Shown here: positions 35,315 through 44,390 of the stretch, piece after piece | Position numbering within the stretch: the stretch's first letter is position 1 | Layout: each line of letters begins with the position of its first letter | Assembly (NCBI GenBank): GCA_028722305.1 | Contig: JAQYHB010000011.1 | Span: 1 to 64,000, forward strand | Source: Spirochaetales bacterium | Lineage (GTDB): Bacteria; Spirochaetota; Spirochaetia; Sphaerochaetales; Sphaerochaetaceae | Direction: 5' to 3' | DNA length: 64,000 bases | Made by a program: the position numbers and the translations under genes | The notes under the pieces: model-generated | Database searches by the model: none | What the model was told of the DNA's origin: nothing | The model's input: the letters and a program-made list of their open reading frames with translations, nothing else

Positions 35315-36415
35315 ATGTACCGTTCCGTAATGATCAAACCCGCTTCCTCTGCCTGCAACCTGCATTGCTCGTATTGTTTCTACCTCGACGAGGTCGCCAA
35401 CCGCCAAGCCCGACCCGCACGCGTCATGGGCGAGGAGACGGCAAGACAGACCATCTCCAAGTTCCTTGAGGCAAGCGACGGGGTGTGCTTCGCCTTCCAG
35501 GGCGGGGAACCCACCCTTGCGGGGACCGGTTTCTTCCAAAGGTTCTTCTCCCTTGTAGAAAAGGAGAACCGTTCTCACAAAACGGTGACGTACGCTCTGC
35601 AGAGCAACGGGTACGCCTTGCCCGACGGATTGATTCCGCTTCTGAAGGAGCACGACGTGCTTGTCGGAATTTCCTTGGATGGGCCACGCCAGCTACAGGA
35701 CCTGCATCGCCGCTCTCCCTCCGGGAAGCCAAGCTTCTCCAACGTGCGGGATACGGTACGGGCCTTGGAGAACGCAGGGGTCGCGGTCAACCTGCTTTCC
35801 GTGGTGACCAACGAAAGTGCCGCCAATGCGGACAAGCTGATGCGGTTCTACATGGATCAGGGGAAGCGGTATCTCCAGTTCATCCCCTGCCTCTCCCCCT
35901 TGCGGGAGGGAGAGGAGCGCAATCCCTTCCTTTCCCCGGAGAACTATCTCGTCTTCCTTGAACAGGTATGGAAGTACTGGTATCCGCGGCTGGGGACTCC
36001 AGAGGCGATCAGCGTGCGGCTGTTCGACAACTGGCTTGCCATCGCCATGGGCGGCCATCCGGAGGAATGCGGCGCCATCGGCATCTGCTCCGTCGAGTAT
36101 GTGGTGGAGGCGGACGGTTCGGTCTATCCGTGCGATTTCTACTGTCTTGACGAATATCGGTTGGGATCGATAGGAGCGCAATCGGTCAAGGAACTGGATG
36201 AGCGCCGGGAGGCAATCAAGTTCATCCCCTCCTCGCTGACCACGAACAAGGATTGCGGCGGCTGCCCCTACCTGCGCTACTGCGGGGGAGGTTGCAGGCG
36301 CTACCGGACACAGTCGGGACGGTTCGTCTATTGCGACGTCTACCGGGCCTTCCTCAAGAGGCACATGGCCGAGCTTCAGTGTTCCGCAGCTTTTTTCTCG
36401 CGAACCACCAGATAG
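35315..36415 (+). CDS. Radical SAM/SPASM enzyme, anaerobic sulfatase-maturase type
   Basis: 366 residues. SSACNLHCSYCFYLDE (CxxxCxxC) binds the radical SAM cluster, and FAFQGGEPTLAG is the GGE SAM-binding motif. The C-terminal SPASM cysteines are in VYPCDFYCLDEY and KDCGGCPYLRYCGGGCRRYR. Anaerobic sulfatase maturases convert Cys or Ser in sulfatases to formylglycine; no sulfatase gene is in the window, so a partner elsewhere is expected. The tail overlaps the convergent MFS gene by 62 nt. Confidence 0.88.
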   Translation: MYRSVMIKPASSACNLHCSYCFYLDEVANRQARPARVMGEETARQTISKFLEASDGVCFAFQGGEPTLAGTGFFQRFFSLVEKENRSHKTVTYALQSNGYALPDGLIPLLKEHDVLVGISLDGPRQLQDLHRRSPSGKPSFSNVRDTVRALENAGVAVNLLSVVTNESAANADKLMRFYMDQGKRYLQFIPCLSPLREGEERNPFLSPENYLVFLEQVWKYWYPRLGTPEAISVRLFDNWLAIAMGGHPEECGAIGICSVEYVVEADGSVYPCDFYCLDEYRLGSIGAQSVKELDERREAIKFIPSSLTTNKDCGGCPYLRYCGGGCRRYRTQSGRFVYCDVYRAFLKRHMAELQCSAAFFSRTTR

Positions 36416-37559
36416 ACTCGACAGCAAGCACCGCCAGCGTCATCGCACCATACAGGAGCATCACAGCCTGAAACGAGACATGCTGGTACAAGAATCCCCC
36501 CAGAACCGAACCGACGATCTGGCCGCTGGTCAGCAGGGTCTCGTGCGTCGCCATACGCTTGGCGCGGTGGGTCGAGCCGCTGACTCCATGGAACATTGAC
36601 AGCTCGTAGCAAAAGGCATAGACGACACCGAAGCAAACGAAATAGATGGCAAAGAGCGGAATACTGCCGATGAAGCAGGAAACCACGCAAAGCAGGGCGA
36701 GCAGGCCCTGGGTAAGGGCGATGAACCAGAAACGGAACTGCCAGAACGAGGAATGGCTGATCAGCATGAAACAGAAACAGGCGGACAGCCCCCGGGCGAG
36801 CAGCAACATGCCGGTGACGGCCTTGCTGTAGCCGAGCTTTTCCATGGCGTACAGGGGAAAGATGTTCAGGAAGGTGTTGTTGGCGAGATAGACCAGGACG
36901 ATTCCGGCCCAGGAGGGAAAACGCAACGGCGTGGAATGGTCCTCCTTCGTTTCTTGCCGGTCTGCCATGGTCTCGCTCTTCATGTCCCGCATCAAAGGCA
37001 CAAGCAGGCTCGAGGCCCATACGCAGAGCGCGAGCAGCAGGAACGCGGTGACCGAAAGCACGAACGGCGCCTGGGCAGAGGCTTCCGCCAGCACCCCCGC
37101 GAGGAAACTGGCGAGTCCAGCCCCAAGGCTCCAGGAGAAATTATACCCGTTGGTCACATGAGTCAGGGACTCCCCTTCCTTCCCCCGGGTCATCCATGCC
37201 TCGACCGCCGGCCAGAGCAGGCTCTGGAGCAGGCCATAGACCGCCAGCTCCAGGTATCCGAGGACCGGATACGGGGTGCAGGCGAAGACTGCAAGCAACA
37301 GGCCCTGGCACAGCAAGGATACGGATACGCATACCCTTGGCTTCAACCGCTGCACCACCGGCGACAGGCACATGCAGCCGATAAAGAAAGTACCGGTGGA
37401 AATCTGGGTGGCGATGCCTACGCCGCTTGCCGAGAGCATGTAGACCCCCCGGAAATAGTAGACCAGCCCGAGGCTGGCGGTGGTGATGGCGATGTTGCCG
37501 AAAAAGGCTACCAGACAAAGTATCAGCGTCTGGACGATGTCTTGCGCGCGTTCCTGCAT
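36354..37559 (-). CDS. Major facilitator superfamily transporter
   Basis: 401 residues, about 12 hydrophobic segments. The loop between TM2 and TM3 (VVQRLKPRVCVSVSLLCQG) and the conserved central linker region fit an MFS drug- or metabolite-efflux type. The substrate is unknown. ATG 37559 is preferred because of the hydrophobic start and the promoter that ends 7 nt before it. Confidence 0.87.
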   Translation of the reverse strand: MQERAQDIVQTLILCLVAFFGNIAITTASLGLVYYFRGVYMLSASGVGIATQISTGTFFIGCMCLSPVVQRLKPRVCVSVSLLCQGLLLAVFACTPYPVLGYLELAVYGLLQSLLWPAVEAWMTRGKEGESLTHVTNGYNFSWSLGAGLASFLAGVLAEASAQAPFVLSVTAFLLLALCVWASSLLVPLMRDMKSETMADRQETKEDHSTPLRFPSWAGIVLVYLANNTFLNIFPLYAMEKLGYSKAVTGMLLLARGLSACFCFMLISHSSFWQFRFWFIALTQGLLALLCVVSCFIGSIPLFAIYFVCFGVVYAFCYELSMFHGVSGSTHRAKRMATHETLLTSGQIVGSVLGGFLYQHVSFQAVMLLYGAMTLAVLAVESIWWFARKKLRNTEARPCAS

Positions 37560-37566
37560 ATGCGGT

Positions 37567-37596
37567 AATCTATCCCTCAGCCCACGCTTATGACAA
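37567..37596 (-). promoter_or_regulatory. Promoter of the MFS gene, predicted leaderless
   Basis: Minus-strand TTGTCA (37591-37596), 18-bp spacer, TAGATT (37567-37572), then 7 nt to the ATG. Confidence 0.45.
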
Positions 37597-37645
37597 GAGA
37601 AGGCATCTTGCCAATGAATCATCTTTCACATTAGGATGAGCCAGT

Positions 37646-38107
37646 ATGAACAATGATGTTTTGCACTATACACCATTTGTCACTACGCTGTGCTCGTTTC
37701 TTCTGGCACAGTTCATCAAGCCGTTCGTCGCGATGGTGCTTTCTCCCCATAAATTCGACTATAAGCGTATGTTCTCTACCGGCGGGATGCCTTCCAGCCA
37801 TACCGCTGGGGTAATCACCCTGTGCACGACCATGGGGCTCACCTACGGTTTTGCCTCGCCCTACTTTGTCATTTCCGGCACGTTTGCCGGCATCGTCATC
37901 CACGACGCGGTGACGCTCAGGCAAAACGCGGGCAAGCAAGCTGCCGTCATCAACGAGTGGAGCTCGATTTTCAGCCAGGAATGGAAGAACGGCCAGATTG
38001 TCGAGGAACACCTGAAGACGATGCTCGGCCATACCTGGAACCAGGTGCTTGGGGGGGCGCTCTTCGGTTTCCTGGTCGGAGTCATCGGCTTCAACCTCAT
38101 GCGATAA
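37646..38107 (+). CDS. Divergent PAP2-family (DUF212/YuiD-like) membrane protein
   Basis: 153 residues with several membrane segments. STGGMPSSHTAGVITL and LGHTWNQVLGGALFGFLVG correspond to the two conserved PAP2-like motifs, but parts of the classical phosphatase signature are missing, as is normal for this family. The function is unknown; lipid-phosphate phosphatase activity is possible. AGGATGAG precedes the ATG. Confidence 0.88.
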   Translation: MNNDVLHYTPFVTTLCSFLLAQFIKPFVAMVLSPHKFDYKRMFSTGGMPSSHTAGVITLCTTMGLTYGFASPYFVISGTFAGIVIHDAVTLRQNAGKQAAVINEWSSIFSQEWKNGQIVEEHLKTMLGHTWNQVLGGALFGFLVGVIGFNLMR

Positions 38108-38173
38108 GGACTGCCTTGTGTTCCACTAGGGGTGCGGAAGCATCCTTTTTTTATTGACGCGTATGCAGTCATG

Positions 38174-38220
38174 TTGACATTTATCCGCATATATATGCAT
38201 AATCACTTGCGTTATATGCA
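38174..38220 (+). promoter_or_regulatory. Promoter of binding protein 1 with ARG-box-like palindrome
   Basis: TTGACA (38174-38179), 18-bp spacer, CATAAT (38198-38203). The palindrome GCATATATATGC (38188-38199) overlaps the -10, and another TATGCAT lies at 38215-38221. Repression by an ArgR-type protein would block RNA polymerase here. Confidence 0.55.
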
Positions 38221-38246
38221 TTTTCATTCACTCTTGGAGGATTTTT

Positions 38247-39014
38247 ATGAAAAAGATGCTTGCCGTTTTACTGGTTGCCTCGCTGGCAGTCTCTTCGCTT
38301 TTCGCGGGAGGAGCCAAGGAAAGCTCCGATAGCCAGGCAAAGACGTATGTGTTCGCCGCCGACGCAACGTGGCCGCCGATGGAGTTCGTCGACGAGGCGG
38401 GAAACCTTACCGGGTTCGAGGTCGAGTTGATGCCACTGGTGGGAAAAGAGGTCGGCATGGACTTCGAAGTGAAGAACATCCCGTGGGATACGATCTTCGC
38501 CGGACTCGCCAATGGAGCCTATGACGGGGTCTCCAGCGGTGTCACCGTGACCGACGAGAGAAAGAAGACGATGGACTTCTCCACTCCAATCCTTTCCAAT
38601 GGCCAGGTCGTGGTCGTGCTTGCCAAGGACAAGGATACGGTCAAGAGCGTGAAAGACCTTCCCAGCAAGGCCAATGTAGGTGTGCAGATCGGCACGACCG
38701 GCGACTTCGCCCTTGCCGGCTACGACGTGACCGTCAAGCGGTATGACGATATCGGTCTCGCCATCCAGGACATGCTGAACGGCAACCTTGCCGCCTGTGT
38801 CTGCGACAGCCTGATTGCCAGCGACTTCGTGCTCGCCAACAAGAACTACCAGGGCAAGCTCGCCATCGCCGGCGCCCCCTTCACCCAGGAGGACATCGCC
38901 ATTGCCGTGCAGAAGGGCAACAAGGCGCTTCTGGACAAGATCAACGAAGGACTGGCCAAGATGCAGCAGGACGGCTCCCTGAACGAGCTGAAGAAAAAGT
39001 GGAACATCCTCTGA
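38247..39014 (+). CDS. Polar amino-acid ABC transporter substrate-binding protein 1
   Basis: 255 residues. The signal peptide MKKMLAVLLVASLAVSSLFA ends before GGAKES, typical of spirochaete exported proteins; no lipobox Cys. The mature part is a family-3 solute-binding protein: TWPPMEFVDEAGNLTGFEVE, then FAGLANGAYDGVSSGVTVT and VGVQIGTTGDFAL. These bind basic or polar amino acids in the periplasm. It is about 50 percent similar by eye to the next gene. A strong terminator follows, so it can be expressed separately from the permease. Confidence 0.93.
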   Translation: MKKMLAVLLVASLAVSSLFAGGAKESSDSQAKTYVFAADATWPPMEFVDEAGNLTGFEVELMPLVGKEVGMDFEVKNIPWDTIFAGLANGAYDGVSSGVTVTDERKKTMDFSTPILSNGQVVVVLAKDKDTVKSVKDLPSKANVGVQIGTTGDFALAGYDVTVKRYDDIGLAIQDMLNGNLAACVCDSLIASDFVLANKNYQGKLAIAGAPFTQEDIAIAVQKGNKALLDKINEGLAKMQQDGSLNELKKKWNIL

Positions 39015-39034
39015 TACTGTCCAGAATCCACACT

Positions 39035-39074
39035 ACGGGGGTGCCGACCGAATCTCGGCATCCCCGTTCTTTTT
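39035..39074 (+). terminator. Terminator of binding protein 1
   Basis: A 13-bp stem (39035-39047 with 39055-39067, one G-U pair), 7-nt loop, then TCTTTTT. Confidence 0.88.
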
Positions 39075-39166
39075 CCTGTCCACCGTATCAGGCGCCTACG
39101 CCACGGATATTTTTTCTGCAAGAATATTCCTGCATGATCGAAAATTTATACAGTTTATGTTTCCAT

Positions 39167-39186
39167 AAATGAATAACTATTCAATA
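39167..39186. promoter_or_regulatory. ARG-box-like palindrome
   Basis: ATGAATAACTATTCAAT lies about 115 bp before binding protein 2. Its core TGAATAnnTATTCA is close to the ARG box known for E. coli and Bacillus arginine repressors. Together with the TGCAT palindromes nearby it supports arginine control of this transporter. Confidence 0.5.
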
Positions 39187-39242
39187 TAGATACATCAATT
39201 CCAGATATTTTTCAATTATTTGTATATTTATTCCAAAACTGC

Positions 39243-39280
39243 TTGACCTCATATGCATACTTATGCATAATATCCGCATA
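39243..39280 (+). promoter_or_regulatory. Promoter of binding protein 2 with ARG-box-like palindrome
   Basis: TTGACC (39243-39248), 17-bp spacer, CATAAT (39266-39271). The perfect palindrome TGCATACTTATGCA (39254-39267) fills the spacer, and a further GCATAAT follows at 39277. Confidence 0.6.
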
Positions 39281-39300
39281 ATCAAACGAGGAGAATGGAT

Positions 39301-40080
39301 ATGAAAAAAGCATTTGCATTGTTCGTTGGTGTGGCACTTGCAGCAAGCACTGCTTTCGCAAGCGGAGCAAAGGAATCAAACGGCAAGAAGGCTTATACCG
39401 TCGCGGGCAGCGCGGACTGGCCTCCTCTGGAGTATGTGGATGAAAGCGGAACCGTAGTAGGTTTCGAGGTCGACCTGCTCAAGGCGATCGCTGAAAGCCA
39501 GAACGTCTCGATCACGTTCCAGAATGTCGCTTGGGACGGCATCTTCGCGGGGCTCGCGAACAACGCCTATGATGGAGCGGCGAGCGGCATCTCGGTCACC
39601 GAGGAACGGAAGAAGTCGATGGACTTCACCACCACCTTCCTGACCATCACCCAGGCGATCATCGCACCGAAAGACCACCCGGAACTGACCGACACCAAGA
39701 GCCTCTCCGGCAAGACAGTCGGAACACAAATCGGTACGACCGGTGACCTGTACCTGCAGGACCAGAACGCCAAGGATCCTACCCTGAAGATCACCGACAA
39801 AGCATATGACTCGGTCGGTCTGGCTGTCGAGGACCTGCTGAACGGCAACCTTGACGCGGTCGTCACCGACAGTGTTGTCGCCATCGACTTCGTCTTCAAC
39901 AACAAGAACTACAGCGACAAGCTGGTCATCAGCGGAACCGCAAGCAAGGATGGCGAGCCGATTGCCATGGCGGTCAAGAAAGGCAACAAGGAGATGCTGG
40001 ATGTGCTGAACGCAGGCATCGCCCAGGCAGAGAAGGACGGGACCATGAACAAGCTTAAAAAGCAGTACCATCTTGAATAA
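39301..40080 (+). CDS. Polar amino-acid ABC transporter substrate-binding protein 2
   Basis: 259 residues from ATG 39301 with AGGAG 7 nt upstream; an ATG two codons earlier lies too near. The signal peptide ends FASGAKES. It is a family-3 solute-binding protein, DWPPLEYVDESGTVVGFEVD and VGTQIGTTGDLYL, paralogous to the preceding gene over its whole length. Two receptors sharing one permease would widen the substrate range. The ligand (arginine, ornithine, or lysine suggested by the regulatory sites) is inferred. Confidence 0.93.
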   Translation: MKKAFALFVGVALAASTAFASGAKESNGKKAYTVAGSADWPPLEYVDESGTVVGFEVDLLKAIAESQNVSITFQNVAWDGIFAGLANNAYDGAASGISVTEERKKSMDFTTTFLTITQAIIAPKDHPELTDTKSLSGKTVGTQIGTTGDLYLQDQNAKDPTLKITDKAYDSVGLAVEDLLNGNLDAVVTDSVVAIDFVFNNKNYSDKLVISGTASKDGEPIAMAVKKGNKEMLDVLNAGIAQAEKDGTMNKLKKQYHLE

Positions 40081-40098
40081 CGGCGACGCGCGAAATCG

Positions 40099-40127
40099 AG
40101 GATCCTCTTCCAGGGGATCCTTTCTTT
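40099..40127 (+). terminator. Terminator of binding protein 2
   Basis: Arms AGGATCC (40099-40105) and GGATCCT (40115-40121), then TTCTTT. Confidence 0.65.
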
Positions 40128-40158
40128 CTGCTTGGATGAATATTTATACGTCATTATC

Positions 40159-40186
40159 TTGACTACTTTTGCATAATTATTAAAAT
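40159..40186 (+). promoter_or_regulatory. Promoter of the permease-ATPase operon
   Basis: TTGACT (40159-40164), 16-bp spacer, TAAAAT (40181-40186). The spacer contains TTGCATAATTATT, a one-sided match to the TGCATAnnTATGCA palindrome. Confidence 0.45.
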
Positions 40187-40226
40187 AGAACCAGTATTTT
40201 CGCACAATATTCAAAGCAGGTTGCAT

Positions 40227-41033
40227 ATGAAGAACAAATCGAAATCCGTGGACCTCAAGAAACCTCAGGTCTCCATCCAGATGACCGACGGCGTGCTGAT
40301 TCCACGCAAGGATAACAACCACGTGCTCAACGCCTGGAGGATCACCTTTTTCGGCGCGTTGCTCATGTTGGCGTTGCTGGTATTGCTGAAACCGGATCCC
40401 TACCGGGAAATCCTGTTGGTCTGCATCAAGGGCACGCCGGTCACCTTCGAGGCGTCCATCCTCGCGATGGTCTTCACGGTCATCATCGGCGTCATCACCG
40501 GTCTCGGCTCCGTCAGCAAGCATCGGTGGATCAACATGATCAGCGGCGTGTACGTCGAACTGATCCGGGGAATCCCCCTGCTCGTCCAGATCATTTTCAT
40601 CTACTATGCCATGGGCCGCTTCTTCAAGATCCAAGGCATGGTCGCCGCTGTCACCGCCCTTTCCATCTGCTTCGGCGCATACATGGGCGAAATCGTCCGT
40701 GGAGGCATCCAGTCGATTCCCAAAGGACAGATGGAGGCCGCGATCGCCCTCGGCATGAGCCGCGCGCAGGCGTTCCGCTACGTGATCCTGCCGCAGACCG
40801 CCAAGGTGATCCTGCCTGCCATCGGCAACGAGTTCATCTCGATGGTCAAGGACTCCTCCCTGGTCAGTACGATCGCCCTGAGCGATATCCTGAGAAAGGG
40901 CCGCGAGTACATCAGCCGGACCTTCCTTTCCCTGGAGACGATGCTGGTGGTCGCGCTCATCTATCTGATCATCACCCTGGTTCTTTCCCGCCTCGTGGGT
41001 ATGCTCGAGGAAAGGCTGCATCAAAATGGCTAA
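40227..41033 (+). CDS. Polar amino-acid ABC transporter permease
   Basis: 268 residues with about five membrane segments after a 35-residue cytoplasmic N-terminus. The EAA loop that contacts the ATPase is [20 protein letters not shown], followed by [15 protein letters not shown]. It matches the HisM/GlnP family. A single permease gene implies a homodimer. The ATPase gene overlaps by 8 nt. Confidence 0.94.
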   Translation: MKNKSKSVDLKKPQVSIQMTDGVLIPRKDNNHVLNAWRITFFGALLMLALLVLLKPDPYREILLVCIKGTPVTFEASILAMVFTVIIGVITGLGSVSKHRWINMISGVYVELIRGIPLLVQIIFIYYAMGRFFKIQGMVAAVTALSICFGAYMGEIVRGGIQSIPKGQMEAAIALGMSRAQAFRYVILPQTAKVILPAIGNEFISMVKDSSLVSTIALSDILRKGREYISRTFLSLETMLVVALIYLIITLVLSRLVGMLEERLHQNG

Positions 41034-41766
41034 AATCGTAATAAAAGACCTCTGCAAGCAATACGTGACCAACAAGAACACTATCGAAGCGGTCAAGAAC
41101 GCCAGCCTGACGGTCGACGACGGCGAGGTGGTGGTCATCATCGGACCTTCAGGAAGCGGGAAAAGCACTTTGCTCCGCTCCATCAACAAGCTGGAGATCC
41201 CGACAAGCGGCCACATCTATATCGACGACGTGGACGTCACCGCGCCGGGGACCGACATCCGGAAAATCAGGGAGGAGGTAGGCATGGTATTCCAGTCCTT
41301 CAACCTGTTCCCCCACCTTTCCGTCCTCGACAACATCACCTTGAGCCCGATCAAGGTCAAGAAAGTCTCCAAAGAGGAGGCCGAGACGCTCGGCCTCGAG
41401 CTTCTCAAGCGTGTCGGCCTGAAGGATAAGGCGCAAGCCTACCCTCTCGAGCTCTCCGGTGGCCAGCAGCAGCGTGTGGCTATCGCCCGCGCCCTCGCCA
41501 TGCAGCCGAAGGCGATGCTCTTCGACGAGCCGACCAGTGCGCTCGACCCGGAGATGATCAAGGAGGTGCTCGACGTCATGCTCGATCTGGCCAAGAGCGG
41601 CATGACCATGTTGCTTGTCACCCACGAGATGGGATTCGCCCGGGCTGCCGCCGACAAGGTGGTGTTCATGGACCATGGCGAGATCATCGAAAGCGGCAAG
41701 CCGGAAGACCTGTTCACCCATCCGACGAGCGAACGGACCAAAAGCTTCCTCGACCACATCCTCTGA
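41026..41766 (+). CDS. Polar amino-acid ABC transporter ATPase
   Basis: 246 residues. Walker A is [20 protein letters not shown], the signature is [19 protein letters not shown], and Walker B is [15 protein letters not shown], with the switch His in [10 protein letters not shown]. It belongs to the GlnQ/HisP class. It powers uptake by the permease and the two binding proteins. Start ATG 41026 lies inside the permease gene. A terminator follows. Confidence 0.96.
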   Translation: MAKIVIKDLCKQYVTNKNTIEAVKNASLTVDDGEVVVIIGPSGSGKSTLLRSINKLEIPTSGHIYIDDVDVTAPGTDIRKIREEVGMVFQSFNLFPHLSVLDNITLSPIKVKKVSKEEAETLGLELLKRVGLKDKAQAYPLELSGGQQQRVAIARALAMQPKAMLFDEPTSALDPEMIKEVLDVMLDLAKSGMTMLLVTHEMGFARAAADKVVFMDHGEIIESGKPEDLFTHPTSERTKSFLDHIL

Positions 41767-41778
41767 TCCGCGAGAAAG

Positions 41779-41815
41779 CCCATACCGGAGTCGGATTCCG
41801 CCCGGTATGGGTTTA
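41779..41815 (+). terminator. Terminator of the ABC transporter operon
   Basis: Arms CCCATACCGG (41779-41788) and CCGGTATGGG (41802-41811), then TTTAAT. Confidence 0.75.
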
Positions 41816-41924
41816 ATGCTTGCGGGAAGAAGCCTCTCCATCCGCATGCAGGCGGCATGGCGGACATGACAAGCCTTTCAAACAAAATGTTTGTATGAGC
41901 CTTTTCTTATCAGTCTCCAACCGC

Positions 41925-41930
41925 TAGAAT
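41925..41930 (+). promoter_or_regulatory. -10 box of the RNA methyltransferase gene, predicted leaderless
   Basis: TAGAAT ends 7 nt before the ATG at 41938. Only a weak T-rich -35 (TTTTCT, 41902-41907) is seen. There is no ribosome-binding site. Confidence 0.4.
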
Positions 41931-41937
41931 CCTAGCC

Positions 41938-42720
41938 ATGCGGGTACACAAACCTTCTGGTGCGGAAGTATTTGAAAGCACCTATCAGTCGCTGTTCGGG
42001 CCGCGTTGGGAACCGTTGAAAGCGGCGCTCCTTAAAGAGCGCGAGCCGGTTCCCTTCCAAAATGGACTCGTCAAGCCCTATTTCCTTGACCAGGGGTCCA
42101 TCCTGGCGGCCGAAACCCTTCCCATCCAGGAGGGCGATACGGTGCTTGACATGTGCGCCGCCCCCGGCGGGAAAAGTCTCATTCTGGAAAGCCGCCTGAA
42201 AGGCACGGGAAGACTTGTCTGCAACGACCGCTCCCAAGACCGGCGGAGCCGCCTGAAGCGGGTGATCGAGGAGTATGTGCCACAATCCTGGCGAAGCTCG
42301 ATAACCATCTCCGGGCACGACGCCACGCAGTGGGGACTCTTCGAGCAACAGGTGTACGACAAGATCCTGCTTGACGCCCCCTGCTCCAGCGAGCGCCACG
42401 TCCTGGTCGACCCGAAGGCCTTGGGAGAATGGTCTCCCGCCAGGCCGAAACATCTCGCGATCCAGCAGTTCGCCATGCTTTGCGCGGCCCTCGAGGCAGT
42501 CAAGGTCGGCGGATTGGTCCTGTACAGCACCTGCGCCTTGATTGCCGGCGAGGACGAGGAGGTAATCGCGAAACTGGAAAAGAAGCGCGCGGGACGCTTC
42601 GAGCTGATTCCCACACAGGTTCCTCTTGCCGAGGACCGGAGCTATGGGCAGATCATCCTTCCCGACACCTCCGGGGGAAAAGGCCCCCTGTATTTCTGTT
42701 TGCTGAGGAGGCTCGCATGA
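41938..42720 (+). CDS. RsmB/RsmF-like RNA (cytosine-5) methyltransferase
   Basis: 260 residues. The SAM-binding loop is VLDMCAAPGGKSLILES; the two cysteines of the mechanism are in LLDAPCSSERHVL (motif IV) and LYSTCALIAGEDEEVI (motif VI). The family is the Fmu/NOL1/NSUN type that makes m5C in rRNA or tRNA. The N-terminal RNA-binding domain is short, closer to NSUN3/4-like proteins. The overlap with the next gene is ATGA. Confidence 0.9.
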   Translation: MRVHKPSGAEVFESTYQSLFGPRWEPLKAALLKEREPVPFQNGLVKPYFLDQGSILAAETLPIQEGDTVLDMCAAPGGKSLILESRLKGTGRLVCNDRSQDRRSRLKRVIEEYVPQSWRSSITISGHDATQWGLFEQQVYDKILLDAPCSSERHVLVDPKALGEWSPARPKHLAIQQFAMLCAALEAVKVGGLVLYSTCALIAGEDEEVIAKLEKKRAGRFELIPTQVPLAEDRSYGQIILPDTSGGKGPLYFCLLRRLA

Positions 42721-43823
42721 GTGTCGTTTCCATCGTTCGTTGCGGAAGCTACGAAGAGAAGGATGTCTCCGAGGCATTGCGGACCGCCACGGGCCACGCA
42801 GGGCTTCCCGACTGCAAGGGAAAGCGCGTCCTGCTGAAGCCGAACGTGCTCTCCGACGCCCCGGTGGAAAAGGCGGTCACCACCAACCCTATGGTGCTTC
42901 AGTGCATGGTCAGGCTGTTGCAGGAACAGGGCGCGAAAGAGATTCTGGTGGGAGATTCTCCGGGACTGCAGGGCAGCCATTTCACGCCGAAAACCTGTGG
43001 CGTCTCCAAGGTCTGTGAGGAGACAGGCGCCACTTGGGTGGACTTCACCAAGGATACCCGGGAACAGGAAATACCCTTCACTGGAGGAATGCGGCTCCCC
43101 TTCCCCAAGGTGTTCGACGAGGTTGACCTGATCATCACATTGCCGAAGCTGAAGACGCACAAGCTGATGTACGCCACTGGGGCCTTGAAGAACCAGTTTG
43201 GCCTGGTTCCTGGACTGAACAAGAGCAAGAGCCATGTGCGCAAGCAGAGCCGTGGCGACTTCGCCGATCTGGTTGTCGGCATCAACGCCCTCCACAAGCC
43301 CGCGTTCGTCGTCATGGATGGCATCATCGGGATGGAGGGAGAAGGTCCCGCGAACGGGACCCCCCGCTTCCTGGGACTGATTCTCGCGAGCCAGGACCTG
43401 GTCGCCATGGACTGGGCGGAAGGCCTCATCATGGGCTACCAGCCGATGGATCTTCCGCTGGTCAGGTCCGCGCTGGACCACGGGCTTGGAGCCAAACCGA
43501 CCTTCCCGGACCTCGATGCGGAAAAACTGTGTGTCCAGGACTGGAACCGGATTCCCATTCAGAAGCAGGACCATCTGTTCCAGGACCTGATCCTGCCTTT
43601 CCTGACGCGGAGACTGCGCCGTGGCTCCCAGCGGCCCGCCCCTTCATTCGGATCCACGAAGTGCGTCCTGTGCCAGAGATGCGTGCGCATCTGTCCGGCG
43701 CATGCCTTGTCCATCCGGGACAAGCGCGTCGTCATCGACACACGCTCATGCGTGCGGTGCTATTGTTGCCACGAGATGTGCCCGGTCGGCGCCATCACCA
43801 TCGATGAGCGAAAGTCGTCCTGA
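42717..43823 (+). CDS. DUF362-domain iron-sulfur protein
   Basis: 368 residues. The DUF362 domain spans most of the protein (RVLLKPNVLSDAP, ILVGDSPGLQG, LPKLKTHKLMYATGALKNQF, FVVMDGIIGMEGEGPANG). It ends in a two-cluster ferredoxin, CVLCQRCVRICPAHAL and CVRCYCCHEMCPVGAI, each with CxxCxxCxxxCP. A redox role is implied but no substrate is known. It starts inside the stop of the methyltransferase gene. Confidence 0.9.
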   Translation: MSVVSIVRCGSYEEKDVSEALRTATGHAGLPDCKGKRVLLKPNVLSDAPVEKAVTTNPMVLQCMVRLLQEQGAKEILVGDSPGLQGSHFTPKTCGVSKVCEETGATWVDFTKDTREQEIPFTGGMRLPFPKVFDEVDLIITLPKLKTHKLMYATGALKNQFGLVPGLNKSKSHVRKQSRGDFADLVVGINALHKPAFVVMDGIIGMEGEGPANGTPRFLGLILASQDLVAMDWAEGLIMGYQPMDLPLVRSALDHGLGAKPTFPDLDAEKLCVQDWNRIPIQKQDHLFQDLILPFLTRRLRRGSQRPAPSFGSTKCVLCQRCVRICPAHALSIRDKRVVIDTRSCVRCYCCHEMCPVGAITIDERKSS

Positions 43824-43906
43824 CGCTCCCTGTTCCCTAAAAGCCACTGCGCCTATATACTGGGGAACGCAAACGCACCCAAGGCCGGTGCGAATCGGAG
43901 GTTTCC

Positions 43907-44386
43907 ATGAGCGCGGATTTGCTTGTAAGCATGCTTCTCTCTTTCATCCCGGTCAGCGAGGTCAGAGGTGGTATTCCCTATGGGTATTTCACCGGCTTGC
44001 CCATTACCCAGGTTGTCCCGCTCTGTATTCTCTGCAATTTGATCGTTCCGGTCTTTGCCTGGACCTTTCTGGCGACACTCCACAAGTTTTTTTACGCGCA
44101 TTGGAACTGGTACCGGGAGAAATTCGAGCTGTTCCTTGAAAAGACCCGAAAGAAGGTACAGCCTTCCGTGGAGAAGTACGGCTTCTGGGGCTTGATGGTC
44201 TTCGTCGCCATCCCGCTTCCGATGACGGGCGCGTGGACGGGTTCCGTCGCCGCATGGCTTCTAGGAATCGAGAAGCACAAAGCCATCCTCGCAATTGGAC
44301 TAGGCATCCTCATCGCCTCGACCATCGTCACGGGAATCCTCCTCGGGGGAAGCAGCGTAGGTTCCATCTTCATCAAGCGGGTCTGA
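43907..44386 (+). CDS. Small membrane protein, COG2426 type
   Basis: 159 residues with four or so membrane segments. FIPVSEVRGGIPYGYFTGLP and KYGFWGLMVFVAIPLPMTGAW (read in two halves) are the family hallmarks, annotated in databases as small multidrug export protein, without firm evidence. CGGAGG precedes the ATG. A TATACT lies at 43855-43860 as a possible -10. Confidence 0.85.
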   Translation: MSADLLVSMLLSFIPVSEVRGGIPYGYFTGLPITQVVPLCILCNLIVPVFAWTFLATLHKFFYAHWNWYREKFELFLEKTRKKVQPSVEKYGFWGLMVFVAIPLPMTGAWTGSVAAWLLGIEKHKAILAIGLGILIASTIVTGILLGGSSVGSIFIKRV

Positions 44387-44390
44387 TCGC

